From: Streptomyces piniterrae
GTDB lineage: Bacteria > Actinomycetota > Actinomycetes > Streptomycetales > Streptomycetaceae
DNA length: 64,000 nt
Direction of reading: 5' to 3'
Assembly: GCF_005048155.1 (NCBI RefSeq)
Contig: NZ_SUMB01000004.1
Location: forward strand, 124,001 to 188,000
Part shown: positions 52,597 to 61,370 of the stretch, one piece after another
Position numbering within the stretch: position 1 is the stretch's first letter
How the letters are laid out: every line of letters begins with the position of its first letter
Made by a program: the position numbers and the translations under genes
The notes under the pieces: model-generated
Told to the model about the DNA's origin: nothing
The model's input: the letters and a program-made list of their open reading frames with translations, nothing else
Databases searched by the model: none

Positions 52597-53592
52597 GTGC
52601 GTTCACCCTCCAGGCGGCCCGGCGTCCGCGTGGCTGCCGCTGTGGCCGCGCTGGCCCTGGCGACGGGTCTCGCCGCGTGTGGCAACGACTCGGCGACGAA
52701 GAAGGATTCGGGCTCGAAGCCGGCAGCAGAAGCGGACTCCGGCTTCCCGCGCAGCGTCAAGCACCACAAGGGCACAACGAAGCTCGAAGCACGCCCCGAG
52801 CGCATCGTCGCCCTCGACCCCAGCCTCGTCGAGGCCGCCCTGGCACTCGATGGCAAGCTGGTGGGCGGCGTCGGCAGCTACGGCGACAAGAAGACCTTCC
52901 CGCCGTATCTCGGCGACAGCGTCAAGAACGTCAAGCAGGTCGGTCCCCTTGAGTCGCCCGACCTTGAGTCGATCGCGGCCCTCGAACCGGATCTGATCGT
53001 CTCGGCGAGCGTCCGCCACGACGCGCTCTACGACGAACTCTCCGAGATCGCACCGACGGTGTTCGTCGAGACCACCGGCCCGACCTGGAAGGACAACATC
53101 ACCAAACTCGGCGAGGCGCTCGGCGCCGAGCAGAAGGCAAAGGACGCGCTGGCCGCCTACGAAAAGCGGGCCGCCGCCATCGGCAAGGCCATCAACAAGA
53201 AGGCGGACAACCCCGAGATCTCGGTCGTACGGTTCATGGACGGCCCCACCCGGCTGACCGGCAACGCCTCCTTCACCGGCATCGTCCTCTCCGACATGGG
53301 CCTGGCCCGGCCGAAGGCCCAGGACGTCGACGAGTTCGCGGTGGAGGTCGGCGAGGAGCAGATCCGCAAGGCGGACGGCGACCACATCTTCGTGTCCACC
53401 TACGAGGGCGGCGACGAGTCCAAAGAACGCTTCCTTCGCAACCCCCTGTGGCGTCAGCTCGACGCCGTGAAGAACAAGCAGGTCCACCAGGTCAACGACG
53501 CCACGTGGATGCTTTCGGTGAGCCTGCAGGGCGCCAACCTCGTACTGGATGACATGGCCAAGACCTTTGGCGTAGACCCTCAGCGCGGCTGA
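52597..53592 (+). CDS. iron-siderophore-binding lipoprotein
   Basis: 331 aa from the GTG at 52597 with AAGGAGG eight bases upstream. Lipoprotein signal: basic start, hydrophobic core and lipobox LAAC (Cys ~28), so it is tethered outside the membrane. The mature part is a class III (FecB/BtuF-like) binding protein: ERIVALDPSLVEAALALDGK, LESPDLESIAALEPDLIVSA and ISVVRFMDGPTRLTGNASFT. It captures the ferric siderophore for the importer. It has its own iron box and is closed by a perfect hairpin. Confidence 0.92.
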   Translation: MRSPSRRPGVRVAAAVAALALATGLAACGNDSATKKDSGSKPAAEADSGFPRSVKHHKGTTKLEARPERIVALDPSLVEAALALDGKLVGGVGSYGDKKTFPPYLGDSVKNVKQVGPLESPDLESIAALEPDLIVSASVRHDALYDELSEIAPTVFVETTGPTWKDNITKLGEALGAEQKAKDALAAYEKRAAAIGKAINKKADNPEISVVRFMDGPTRLTGNASFTGIVLSDMGLARPKAQDVDEFAVEVGEEQIRKADGDHIFVSTYEGGDESKERFLRNPLWRQLDAVKNKQVHQVNDATWMLSVSLQGANLVLDDMAKTFGVDPQRG

Positions 53593-53622
53593 GTTCGCCT
53601 GAGAGAACTCGCCCAAGAGAAG

Positions 53623-53648
53623 GGGGTGGTTCCGGCCGGAACCACCCC
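53623..53648 (+). terminator. perfect 11-bp hairpin after the importer operon
   Basis: GGGGTGGTTCC (53623-53633) and GGAACCACCCC (53638-53648) with a GGCC loop, 31 nt after the stop. A weaker GAGTTC/GAACTC hairpin precedes it at 53591-53610. Confidence 0.85.
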
Positions 53649-53837
53649 TCTCCGCAAGCGAGTCCTGTTGGCGGGCTGAACCCGGCGTCACTACACACTG
53701 ATCAGCGACTCCGGCACCCCCCGCGCACCTCTGCGCCCCCTGCGCCCCTGTGTCACCGGGATTGAATGATCTTGTCGGCGGTAGGAATGACGGTGCTCAG
53801 GGGAGGGCCATCGGCGGCGGAGGGAAGGTCTTCGGTA

Positions 53838-55820
53838 GTGCGCGCGAGACTGCAGGAGCGGTTGCGGTACTGGTTCGACGCGACGATGGACCGGGGGACG
53901 CCGGCGCTGATCGGCTGGCTGGCCCTGGCCTCCGTCGTGTTGATCCTCGTGGTGGCGTCGCTGGTGGTAGCGCTCACCGACGAGGACACCGAGAGGAACG
54001 GCGGCTGGCTGGGCGTGGCCTGGATGAGCCTGCTGCGTACGCTCGATCCCGGCACGATGGGCGGGGACACCGGAGGTCCACTGTTCCTCGGCCTCATGCT
54101 GGCCGCGACCGTCGGCGGGATCTTCATCGTCAGCGCACTCATCGGTGTGCTGAGCACCGGCCTGGAGGCCCGGATCCACAAATTGCGACGGGGCAAGTCC
54201 CGGCTGATCGAGCGCGGGCACACCGTCGTGCTCGGCTGGTCGGAACAAGTCTTCACGGTGATCGCGGAGTTGGTGGAGGCCAACCAGAGTGAGCGGCGCT
54301 CGTGTGTCGTGATCCTCACCGAGCGCGACAAGGTAGAGATGGAGGACGAGATCCGCAGAAGGATCCCGGACACCGGCCGCACGCGGGTGATCTGCCGCTG
54401 TGGCAGCCCACTCCAGCGGGCGGACCTGGAACTGGTGAGCCTGGACGCGGCCAAGTCCATCATGGTGCTGCCGCCCGTCGGGGACGACGGGGACACCGAT
54501 GTCATCAAGATTCTGCTGCTCCTGAACAACTGGTCGTGGATCGGCCCGCGCCCGAACATCGTCGCGGCCGTGCAGAGTTCGCCCAATCTGGCGGCGGCCC
54601 GCCTCGCCGGCGGCGAGGACGCTCTGGTGATCGACGCCGACGACATCGCCGTGCGCCTCATCGTGCAGTCGCACCGGCAGACCGGCCTGTCCACCGTATT
54701 CAACGAAATGCTCAGCTTCGTCGGCAACGAGTTGTACCCGTACCCCGTAACCGAGCTGACCGGCACCACGTACGGGGAGGCGCTCAACAGATTCGACCTC
54801 GGCGTCCCGGTCGGCCTGCGCAGGAAGGACGGTGAGTCCCTGGTCAACCCGCCGATGGACACGGTCATCGCCGCCGATGACGAGGTGCTCGTCCTGGCCG
54901 AGGACGACCTGCTCATCCGGCTGGCAGATGCCCGGCCCACTATCGTCCGCTCGGCGATCACCTCCGCCCCCGGCCGGCCTCCGACACCCGATCGCACGCT
55001 CATGATCGGCTGGAACTCCCGCGCGGCAAAGATCATCACGTTGCTGAACTGCCTGGTCGAGCCCGGCTCACTGATCGATATCGCGGCAACTCGACGCCCA
55101 GAGAACGACCTCCAGGAGCACTGGGAGAACCTCACGGTGGGCTACAAACGCTGCGAACCCACCCTCCGCCCCTCGTTGGAATCCCTGCGGCTGGACGGCT
55201 ACCGCCACATCATCGTCCTCACCGATGACGAGATCGACCCCGAATGGGCCGATGACCGGACCTTGGTGACGCTGCTTCACCTACGCGATATCGCCATCCG
55301 GTCCGGCAGTCCCTACTCGATCGTCACCGAGATGAACAACGACGCCAACCGCGAGATCGCCCAGGTCACCAAGGCGGACGACTTCATCGTCAGCACCAAG
55401 GTAATCAGCCTCCTGCTGAGCCAACTCGTCGAGGACCGCCACCTCTACGACGTGTTCACCGACCTCTTCGACCCGGCGGGATCGGAGATCTACCTCAAGC
55501 CGGCCACCAATTACCTCTTCCCGGAAACGCCGGCGAACTTCGCGACGGTCATCGAAGCGGCCCGCCAACAGGGAGAGACAGCCATCGGCTACCGCATCGC
55601 GCGGCACAGCGATGAACCTCCGACCTACGGCATCTTCCTCAATCCCTCCAAGACCGCACCGCTGTCCCTGAGCGAGGACGACGCCGTCGTGGTACTCGCC
55701 GAGGACGGCCGCCCATCCGTGAACATGCCCGCGGCCAGAGACGGACACGGCACGGGCGACGCGGAGGTGGTAGCGCCGTTCAGCTCCGGCCCGGGGCTGT
55801 CTGCATCGGGTCCCTCTTGA
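53838..55820 (+). CDS. CASTOR/POLLUX-like ion-channel protein with TrkA-N domains
   Basis: 660 aa from the GTG at 53838, preferred for GGAGGGAAGG upstream; an ATG at 53766 is the alternative. Two membrane helices near the N-terminus (ALIGWLALASVVLILVVASL, LFLGLMLAATVGGIFIVSAL) flank a short re-entrant segment (SLLRTLDPGTMGGDTGG) in place of a canonical TVGYG filter. The rest holds two RCK/TrkA-N-like nucleotide-binding units (GHTVVLGWSEQVFTVIAELV; TLMIGWNSRAAKIITLL). It matches the CASTOR/POLLUX ion-channel family known from plant symbiosis. Cation conductance is inferred. The paired KimA-like gene lies far upstream and no direct link is shown. Confidence 0.85.
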   Translation: MRARLQERLRYWFDATMDRGTPALIGWLALASVVLILVVASLVVALTDEDTERNGGWLGVAWMSLLRTLDPGTMGGDTGGPLFLGLMLAATVGGIFIVSALIGVLSTGLEARIHKLRRGKSRLIERGHTVVLGWSEQVFTVIAELVEANQSERRSCVVILTERDKVEMEDEIRRRIPDTGRTRVICRCGSPLQRADLELVSLDAAKSIMVLPPVGDDGDTDVIKILLLLNNWSWIGPRPNIVAAVQSSPNLAAARLAGGEDALVIDADDIAVRLIVQSHRQTGLSTVFNEMLSFVGNELYPYPVTELTGTTYGEALNRFDLGVPVGLRRKDGESLVNPPMDTVIAADDEVLVLAEDDLLIRLADARPTIVRSAITSAPGRPPTPDRTLMIGWNSRAAKIITLLNCLVEPGSLIDIAATRRPENDLQEHWENLTVGYKRCEPTLRPSLESLRLDGYRHIIVLTDDEIDPEWADDRTLVTLLHLRDIAIRSGSPYSIVTEMNNDANREIAQVTKADDFIVSTKVISLLLSQLVEDRHLYDVFTDLFDPAGSEIYLKPATNYLFPETPANFATVIEAARQQGETAIGYRIARHSDEPPTYGIFLNPSKTAPLSLSEDDAVVVLAEDGRPSVNMPAARDGHGTGDAEVVAPFSSGPGLSASGPS

Positions 55821-55862
55821 ACTCACCGATTTCGGACCGGGGCCGGTCGGGGCTCAAGTGCC

Positions 55863-56993
55863 TTATTGTCCGTGCTCGGTGAGCATCCTGAGCATGGCCT
55901 GGGGTGTGTTGTTTTCGGAGTCGATCCCGTGGACCTCGGTGCCTTCAAGAGTGACGGGCTCGGAGCTGCGGGCGAACATGGCTTGTTCGTACTCGGTGAG
56001 CGCGGCCTCGATGTCGTCGGGGTACGCGGCGAGGGTCCTGCCGAGTTCGGCGCCGTCGAGCATGGCCAGGTTGGCGCCTTCGCCGTTCGGGGCTGCGAGG
56101 TGGGCGGCGTCACCGAGCAGGGTCGCCCCCGGCACCCGGTCCCAGCGGTGCTCGGCCGGCAAAGCGTAGTGGGGGCGCAGAACAGGCGTGATGTCGGCGT
56201 CCGTGATCAGCGCGGTGAGCTCCGGCGCCCAGCCGTCGAACTCCCGGGCGATCCGCGCGGCCGCGGCGGAGGCATCGGTGAAATCGATGGCCGCAAACCA
56301 GTCCTGCGGCCTGGACAATGCCACGTAGGCGTGCAGGGTGTCACCGCTTTCCCGGTGAGCGAAGATCTCCTTGCCCGGCGAGGGAGCGACCATCGACCCA
56401 CCGCCAACCACCTTCGCGGAGCCGGTGTGCCGGGTGTCGGCGTCGAACAGGTAGGTCTCGACGAACGACGTGCCGACGTACTCGGGTGTGGCGTCGGAGA
56501 GCAGCGGCCGGACCCGCGACCACGCGCCGTCCGCGCCGACCAGCAGGCTGGTGACGACGGTGCTGCCGTCGGCGAACGTCACCTCATGGCGGCCCTCGCC
56601 GAGGGTGCGGGTGCTGCCGACCTTGTGTCCCCACCGGACGGTGTCTGCCGGGAGCGAGTCGAGCAGGATCCGTCGCAGCTCGCCGCGCTGTACCTCGGGG
56701 CGTCCGCCCGTGCCGTCGTCGGCCATCTCGTGCAGGACGGTCCCGTCCTGCTCGACGAGCCGCATCGTCTGGCGGCCCTCGATGACGATGGCGTGGAACT
56801 CGTCCATCAGGTCGGCCGCCTTGAGGGCGAGCTGCCCGTTGTAGTCGTGGATGTCGAGCATCCCGCCCTGTGCGCGTGCCGTCGGGGAGGACTCGGCCTC
56901 GTAGACCGTGACCGGGATTCCGTGGACGTGCAGGACGCGGGCCAGCGTGAGTCCGCCGAGTCCGGCGCCGATGATCGTGACGGGCGTGTGCAT
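55863..56993 (-). CDS. FAD-dependent monooxygenase, TetX-like
   Basis: 376 aa from the ATG at 56993 (GAGGAG upstream). FAD motif IIGAGLGGLTLARVLHVHGI at the N-terminus, the group A flavin-monooxygenase motif LVGADGAWSRVR (DG motif) and the second FAD motif LLGDAAHLAAPNGEGANLAM (GD motif) are present. Length and motifs resemble the tetracycline-inactivating TetX group, although many relatives act on other aromatics. NADPH/O2-dependent hydroxylation is expected. Monocistronic and convergent to the ion-channel gene. Drug specificity cannot be inferred. Confidence 0.88.
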   Translation of the reverse strand: MHTPVTIIGAGLGGLTLARVLHVHGIPVTVYEAESSPTARAQGGMLDIHDYNGQLALKAADLMDEFHAIVIEGRQTMRLVEQDGTVLHEMADDGTGGRPEVQRGELRRILLDSLPADTVRWGHKVGSTRTLGEGRHEVTFADGSTVVTSLLVGADGAWSRVRPLLSDATPEYVGTSFVETYLFDADTRHTGSAKVVGGGSMVAPSPGKEIFAHRESGDTLHAYVALSRPQDWFAAIDFTDASAAAARIAREFDGWAPELTALITDADITPVLRPHYALPAEHRWDRVPGATLLGDAAHLAAPNGEGANLAMLDGAELGRTLAAYPDDIEAALTEYEQAMFARSSEPVTLEGTEVHGIDSENNTPQAMLRMLTEHGQ

Positions 56994-57127
56994 GGTGGCT
57001 CCTCGGGGTCGGGACCGCCCAGTGACTCCGGCGGCCGTCTCTGGAAAGGTGCCGGGCCCCGCCGACAAGCCGCGGACATCGGACCGACAGCCCCCGACAG
57101 ATGCCCGACGCCTGCCCGGAACGGCGT

Positions 57128-57790
57128 TCAGCTCGGCGTCCGGATCGACATCCGGATCGATCGTTCCAGGGCGGGTATCTCACCGGATCCCACCTCCAGG
57201 ACCGCTTTTCCGGAGATCCGACGTCCGCGAAGCGCCTCGGCCGCCTCGTCGAAGCGGTCCCGTGATCCTTGCCAGCCGATTTCGACGGTCAGGGCCCCCT
57301 CGGCGGCCAGCTCGGTGAGCAGGGCCAGGTCCGCGCCGGTGTCGCCCTCGATGACGAAGGAGGTCAGCGACTTGGCCGGGCCGACGGTCGCGTACGGCGG
57401 AAAGACCGCTGGTTCCCCGGATGTCCAGCCGACGCTCTGCACGCTGCCCCCGGGAGCGAGCAGGTTCCATGCCGCGACCAGTTGGGGCCCGCCGACGCTG
57501 TCGATGACCACGTCGACCGGTCGCCGGATTCCCTCCAGCCCGATGAGCACCTCGTCGGCGCCGGTCTCGGCCAGCCCCTCCGCGCGGGCTGCCGAGCCCA
57601 CGGACGCGATCACGTGGGCACCGGCCCGCGCCGCCAGCTGGACGGCGAACCGGCCGACTCCCCCGGAGGCACCGGTGACCAACACCCTCTTGTCCGGTCC
57701 GAGCCCGGCGGCCCGCAGCGAGCGCAGTGCGGCCACTCCGGCGACCGGCAGGGCCACCGCCTGCGCCAGGTCCAAGCCCTTCGGCCATCG
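57128..57790 (-). pseudogene. 5'-truncated MDR oxidoreductase
   Basis: The frame preserves the C-terminal two thirds of an MDR enzyme: AVALPVAGVAALRSLRAAGL, the NADPH motif LVTGASGGVGRFAVQLAARA and VDVVIDSVGGPQLVAAWNLL, to a normal C-terminus. The GroES-like N-terminal domain (~110 residues) is missing; sequence upstream of ~57790 is unrelated and contains an IS-end-like motif at 57866-57898. A short protein from the TTG at 57775 is possible but unlikely to be functional. Confidence 0.75.
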
Positions 57791-57922
57791 GCGTCACGAG
57801 ACCTGCGTGGTCATCTCCGCGTCATTGCCCTGCCACCGACCAACCACACCTTCCCTGCAGACCCTTGGGTACTGTCCGATGGGTCGTGTGACCAAGGGCT
57901 CGACAGGTGCCACCGGCGGTGC

Positions 57923-58372
57923 TCACTGGATTGCTTCGATTTTGGCTTCCTCGTAGCTGATGGTGACGCTTTCCGTCGCCGAACCCGCCCCCCCTGCTTC
58001 AAGCGTCGGGCCTTTCCAGGTACTGGCCCACGCGTTCGTGAGGTGGTACCGGACCATCGGCTTGTTGTCCCCGTCGTGCTGAGTGATCGTGATATCGGGG
58101 GCGTCTTGAACGGGCCCCTGCTGTTCAGAGGTCCTGTGGACCCAGTCGGTGAACGGGCCTTCGGCATCCGCACCGCGCGTGATCGTGACTTCGCCAGGGC
58201 CATCATCTGCGGACGGCACAGAAGTCACGCCGCTGCGTGGTGTGGGGTTGCGGACTTGCTCGCCGTTCTCCTGGCCGTATCCAAGCCCGCTCACCGACTC
58301 CACCGTCGCCACCTGGAACTTTCCCAGATCAACGGAGAAACGGTTGGCAGAGACGGAGTCGCCGAGAGCCAT
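57923..58372 (-). CDS. phage tail-tube-like protein (T4 gp19 family), orphan
   Basis: 149 aa from the ATG at 58372 with GAAAGGAG nine bases upstream. The opening MALGDSVSANRFSVDLGKFQ, the GLGYGQENGEQV stretch, and the end KGPTLEAGGAGSATESVTIS...YEEAKIEAIQ match tail-tube (gp19/CIS tube) proteins, which form rings of beta-barrels. No sheath, baseplate, spike or ATPase gene is adjacent, so it is an isolated copy. It could be a relic of a contractile injection system or a recruited secreted/structural protein. The frame appears fully intact. Confidence 0.82.
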   Translation of the reverse strand: MALGDSVSANRFSVDLGKFQVATVESVSGLGYGQENGEQVRNPTPRSGVTSVPSADDGPGEVTITRGADAEGPFTDWVHRTSEQQGPVQDAPDITITQHDGDNKPMVRYHLTNAWASTWKGPTLEAGGAGSATESVTISYEEAKIEAIQ

Positions 58373-58511
58373 GATGTGCTCCTTTCGCAGAAACGGTGGC
58401 CAACCAGTGCCTCCCCTCTCGGCTGCCAAACCAGGCCGAGGTTCACCCTCGCGAGTCACGCCAGAGCGAGCCGCGGAGCCTGCCGACCCATCGGAGACTC
58501 CCGACACCCCA

Positions 58512-58555
58512 CCGGCCGATCGGAAACCGGGTGCGGACGTCGGTGCGGTGGTGTG
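58512..58555 (+). repeat. 44-45-bp direct repeat, copy 1
   Basis: Copy 1 of a direct repeat whose second copy is at 60382-60426 (one substitution and one inserted C relative to this copy). It begins CCGGCCGATCGGAAACCGGG and ends GCGGTGGTGTG, two bases before the TetR stop. The repeats bracket the TetR/monooxygenase pair. Confidence 0.85.
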
Positions 58556-58557
58556 GG

Positions 58558-59115
58558 TTATCGCAGGGCCGCCGCCACCAGTCCGCCGATGTCCTCGGAC
58601 GACACGGTTCCGCCCCCCACCAGGCGGTCGAAGACCAGCCCGTCCACGCAGGTCAGCAGCGTGACGGTACGGTCCTCGGCGTCCGTAACGCCGTGCGCGG
58701 CCAGGAAGTCGCGTACGACCTGACGCCCTGCGTTCTCGCGCGGCACGAGGATCTCCCGCAGCTCGGGGTGGTGCACGCTCTCGATGGCGCACGCATAGCG
58801 CGCGAGGGAGCGCCGGCGGCCGTCTCCCGTGAGCCGTTGCTCGATGAAGGCGGCGATTCCGGCTGCCAGTTCCTCGGCGTCCCGCGGCACGGGTGTCTGC
58901 TCTCCGGTCGCCTGGAGTTCTGCCTGGTCGAGGGCGACCAGGCGCCGGACCAGTGCGGTGAGCAGTGCCTGGCGGGTGCGGTAGTAGGCGGACGTGGTGC
59001 CGGGTGGCAGATGTGCTGCCCGGTCCACCGCGCGATGGGTCAGTCCTCGGATTCCGGCCTCGGCGAGCACGTCGATGGCCGCGTCGGCGAGGACGGTACG
59101 TCGGTCTGTGGGCAT
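58558..59115 (-). CDS. TetR-family transcriptional regulator
   Basis: 185 aa. The N-terminal HTH is VLADAAIDVLAEAGIRGLTH, VDRAAHLPPGTTSAYYRTRQ; the remaining ~125 residues are the ligand-binding/dimer domain. Divergent from the flavin monooxygenase at 59204, with two CTACA-type dyads between the starts, so it most likely represses that gene and itself. Ligand unknown, presumably the monooxygenase substrate or a toxic aromatic. Confidence 0.9.
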   Translation of the reverse strand: MPTDRRTVLADAAIDVLAEAGIRGLTHRAVDRAAHLPPGTTSAYYRTRQALLTALVRRLVALDQAELQATGEQTPVPRDAEELAAGIAAFIEQRLTGDGRRRSLARYACAIESVHHPELREILVPRENAGRQVVRDFLAAHGVTDAEDRTVTLLTCVDGLVFDRLVGGGTVSSEDIGGLVAAALR

Positions 59116-59121
59116 CCCCCC

Positions 59122-59171
59122 TTTCTACACCCGTAGAGGAGCGGAGTACTCTTCTTCTACATCTGTAGAAG
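59122..59171. promoter_or_regulatory. two TetR-type operators between divergent starts
   Basis: CTTCTACA-TC-TGTAGAAG (59154-59171) is a perfect palindrome with 8-bp arms. A second, weaker site TCTAC-ACCC-GTAGA lies at 59124-59137. They cover both promoters of the 88-bp gap. Confidence 0.85.
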
Positions 59172-59203
59172 GTGTGTGGCGGGGCGGGCAAAGGAGGGCC
59201 GAT

Positions 59204-60361
59204 ATGGGTGGCAGTGCGGTGGTGGTGGGCGGAGGCATCGGTGGGTTGGCGGCCGCGATCGGTCTGCGTCTGATCGGCTGGGAGGTGACGGTCGTCGAAC
59301 GCGCCCCTGTCCTGGCCGATGCGGGTGCGGGCATCTCCCTGCACGCCAACGGCGTCCGCGCCCTGGACGTCCTCGGGGTGGGCGAGGCGGTGCGCGCGGC
59401 CGCGCGGCCCCAGTACACCGGGGGCACCCGTGTCCCTGGGGGCGGCTGGCTGGCCCGGATGGACGGGACCACGCTGGAACGCGAGTTGGGCACACCGATC
59501 GTCGGTATCCCCCGGGCCGTGCTGCACCGGCTGCTGCGCGCGGCGCTGCCATCCGAGTGCCTGGTGGTCGGGGCCGAGGTGACATCCGTCGGCCGTTCCG
59601 ATCCCAGCCGGGTGCAGGTTCCGCTCAACCACACTGTCCTGGAGACGGATCTGGTCGTGGCCGCCGATGGAGTGGGCAGTCGGCTGCGGGCCCAGCTGTT
59701 CCCCGAACACCCCGGCCCGGTCTACAGCGGGTCGACCGTTTTGCGCGCCATCACCGAGCGTCCGGTCGAGATGGACGGCGACTTCGAGCTGACCTGGGGC
59801 AGGGGCGCCGAGTTCGGCCACATCGCGTTCGCCGACGGACGGATCGAGTGGCATGCGGTGCTCAACTCGCCGCCCGGCGTGCGGCATGCGGACGCCCTCG
59901 CCGCGATGCGCCGCCGCTTCGGCGACTGGCACGCTCCGATCCCCGCGCTGTTGGACGCGACCCGGCCCGACGCCGTCCTGCACCACGACATCCACGAACT
60001 TGCCACCCCCTTGCCCGCCTTCGTCGCAGGCCGAATCGCCCTGCTCGGTGACGCGGCCCACGCCATGACCCCCAACCTCGGCCAGGGCGCCTGCCAGGCC
60101 CTGGAGGATGCCGCCGTGCTGGCCGCCGCACTCGCCACCGAGCCCACCGTCGAATCGGCGCTGGCCCGTTACGACGCCGAGCGCCGCCCGCGCAGCCAGT
60201 CCGTAGCACGCGCCGCCCGCCAGGCCGGCCGGATGGGCCAGCAACTCACCCACCCCCTGGCCGTCGCCCTGCGCAACACCGCCCTCCGGATTGCCCCCTC
60301 CCGCGCGACTGTCCAGGCCATCCTGCGACATGCCGACTGGACACCGCCGGGCCTGGGGTGA
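59204..60361 (+). CDS. FAD-dependent monooxygenase (group A hydroxylase)
   Basis: 385 aa from the ATG at 59204 with AAAGGAGGG upstream. FAD motif VVVGGGIGGLAAAIGLRLIG, the DG motif in VVAADGVGSRLRAQLF and the GD motif ALLGDAAHAMTPNLGQGACQ are intact; length is typical of salicylate/phenol-hydroxylase-like enzymes. NAD(P)H-dependent aromatic hydroxylation is likely. It is controlled by the divergent TetR. The pair lies between two copies of a direct repeat, suggesting a mobile or duplicated cassette. Confidence 0.9.
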   Translation: MGGSAVVVGGGIGGLAAAIGLRLIGWEVTVVERAPVLADAGAGISLHANGVRALDVLGVGEAVRAAARPQYTGGTRVPGGGWLARMDGTTLERELGTPIVGIPRAVLHRLLRAALPSECLVVGAEVTSVGRSDPSRVQVPLNHTVLETDLVVAADGVGSRLRAQLFPEHPGPVYSGSTVLRAITERPVEMDGDFELTWGRGAEFGHIAFADGRIEWHAVLNSPPGVRHADALAAMRRRFGDWHAPIPALLDATRPDAVLHHDIHELATPLPAFVAGRIALLGDAAHAMTPNLGQGACQALEDAAVLAAALATEPTVESALARYDAERRPRSQSVARAARQAGRMGQQLTHPLAVALRNTALRIAPSRATVQAILRHADWTPPGLG

Positions 60362-60381
60362 CGGCCCCGGGCCGCACCACG

Positions 60382-60426
60382 CCGGCCGGTCGGAAACCGG
60401 GTGCGGACCGTCGGTGCGGTGGTGTG
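60382..60426 (+). repeat. 44-45-bp direct repeat, copy 2
   Basis: Copy 2 of the repeat at 58512-58555, starting CCGGCCGGTCGGAAACCGGG. It ends 10 bp before the GNAT start, so it forms the upstream region of that gene. Confidence 0.85.
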
Positions 60427-60436
60427 TGATCGGGAT

Positions 60437-61303
60437 ATGGCGATTGCGTTGGGCGAGCCGGGAGTCGACGGGCTGAGCGAGGCTGTGGGCGCGCTGCGGG
60501 AGTGGCAGTACGACGGGGCGCCGATGCAACTGCATCCGGGGGACCTGGGCTGGTTCTGGCGGTTGGGTGCGGAAGCGACCGCCGCGGCGGTCAGGACGTG
60601 GAGCCGGGGCGGAAGGATTCTCGCCGTCGGGCTGCTGGACGGTCCCGGGCTGCTGCGGCTGACGATCGCGCCAGACTCCCAGCGGGACGAGGAACTGGCG
60701 CAGCAGTTGGTCGACGACGTCACCGATCCGCAGCGCGGGGTGCTGCCCGAGGGGAAGGTGAACATCGAGGCGCCGAAGGGTGCACTGGTCCAAGATCTGC
60801 TGTCCGAGGACGGCTGGAACGCCGACGAGCCGTGGACGCCGCTGCGCCGCGACCTCACGAAGCCGGTGAAGGACCCAGGCGTGCGGATCGAGGTGGTCGG
60901 GCCCGAGCAGGCGCATGTGTTTGCCGCCGTACATCGGGCAGCGTTCGACGGGTCGAGGTTCACGGACGAGCGCTGGCACGCGATGGCGGCCGGATTGCCG
61001 TACGCCGACGCCCGGTGTCTGGTCGCGTACGACGACCGGGGCAGCGCGGTGGCGGCGGTGACGGTGTGGTCGGCCGGTCCGGGTAGGCCCGGGTTGCTCG
61101 AACCGATGGGCGTGCACCGGGAACATCGCCGTCGCGGCTACGGCGAGGCGATCACCGTAGCCGCGGCGGCCGCACTCCAGGAGCTGGGCTCGTCGAGTGC
61201 GCTCGTCTGCACCCCGAGTTCCAATGTCGGCGCCGTCACCACCTACAAGTCAGCCGGCTTCCAGCAACGCCCCGAGGTCCGGGATCACTACCGCGACGCC
61301 TAG
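60437..61303 (+). CDS. GNAT-family N-acetyltransferase
   Basis: 288 aa from the ATG at 60437. The C-terminal ~130 residues contain the GNAT core: GLLEPMGVHREHRRRGYGEA with the acetyl-CoA pyrophosphate-binding RRRGYG, and VGAVTTYKSAGFQQRPEVRD. The N-terminal half is a second, degenerate GNAT-like module (MQLHPGDLGWFWRLGAEATA, GLLRLTIAPDSQRDEELA), so the protein is a two-module type. Acetylation of a small molecule or protein amine is expected, but the acceptor is not predictable. Confidence 0.85.
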   Translation: MAIALGEPGVDGLSEAVGALREWQYDGAPMQLHPGDLGWFWRLGAEATAAAVRTWSRGGRILAVGLLDGPGLLRLTIAPDSQRDEELAQQLVDDVTDPQRGVLPEGKVNIEAPKGALVQDLLSEDGWNADEPWTPLRRDLTKPVKDPGVRIEVVGPEQAHVFAAVHRAAFDGSRFTDERWHAMAAGLPYADARCLVAYDDRGSAVAAVTVWSAGPGRPGLLEPMGVHREHRRRGYGEAITVAAAAALQELGSSSALVCTPSSNVGAVTTYKSAGFQQRPEVRDHYRDA

Positions 61304-61308
61304 AGCCT

Positions 61309-61360
61309 GTCCGACGGATCTTCCCACGGCAGATGAGCCTCAGGGCATGACCCGTCGGAC
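61309..61360. terminator. long-loop hairpin between convergent GNAT and DUF6624 genes
   Basis: GTCCGACGG (61309-61317) pairs with CCGTCGGAC (61352-61360), loop 34 nt. It lies between the two stops and can terminate both. The left arm resembles a common Streptomyces IS5-like end (GCCTGTCCGACGG), so an IS origin is possible. Confidence 0.5.
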
Positions 61361-61370
61361 GCGGCCGGCG

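Noticed and set aside
58373..61126. Long minus-strand frame covering the TetR, monooxygenase and GNAT genes upstream of the tail-tube protein
   Set aside because: It is the antisense of clearly recognisable genes; only its last 149 codons (57923-58372) have a ribosome-binding site and family similarity.
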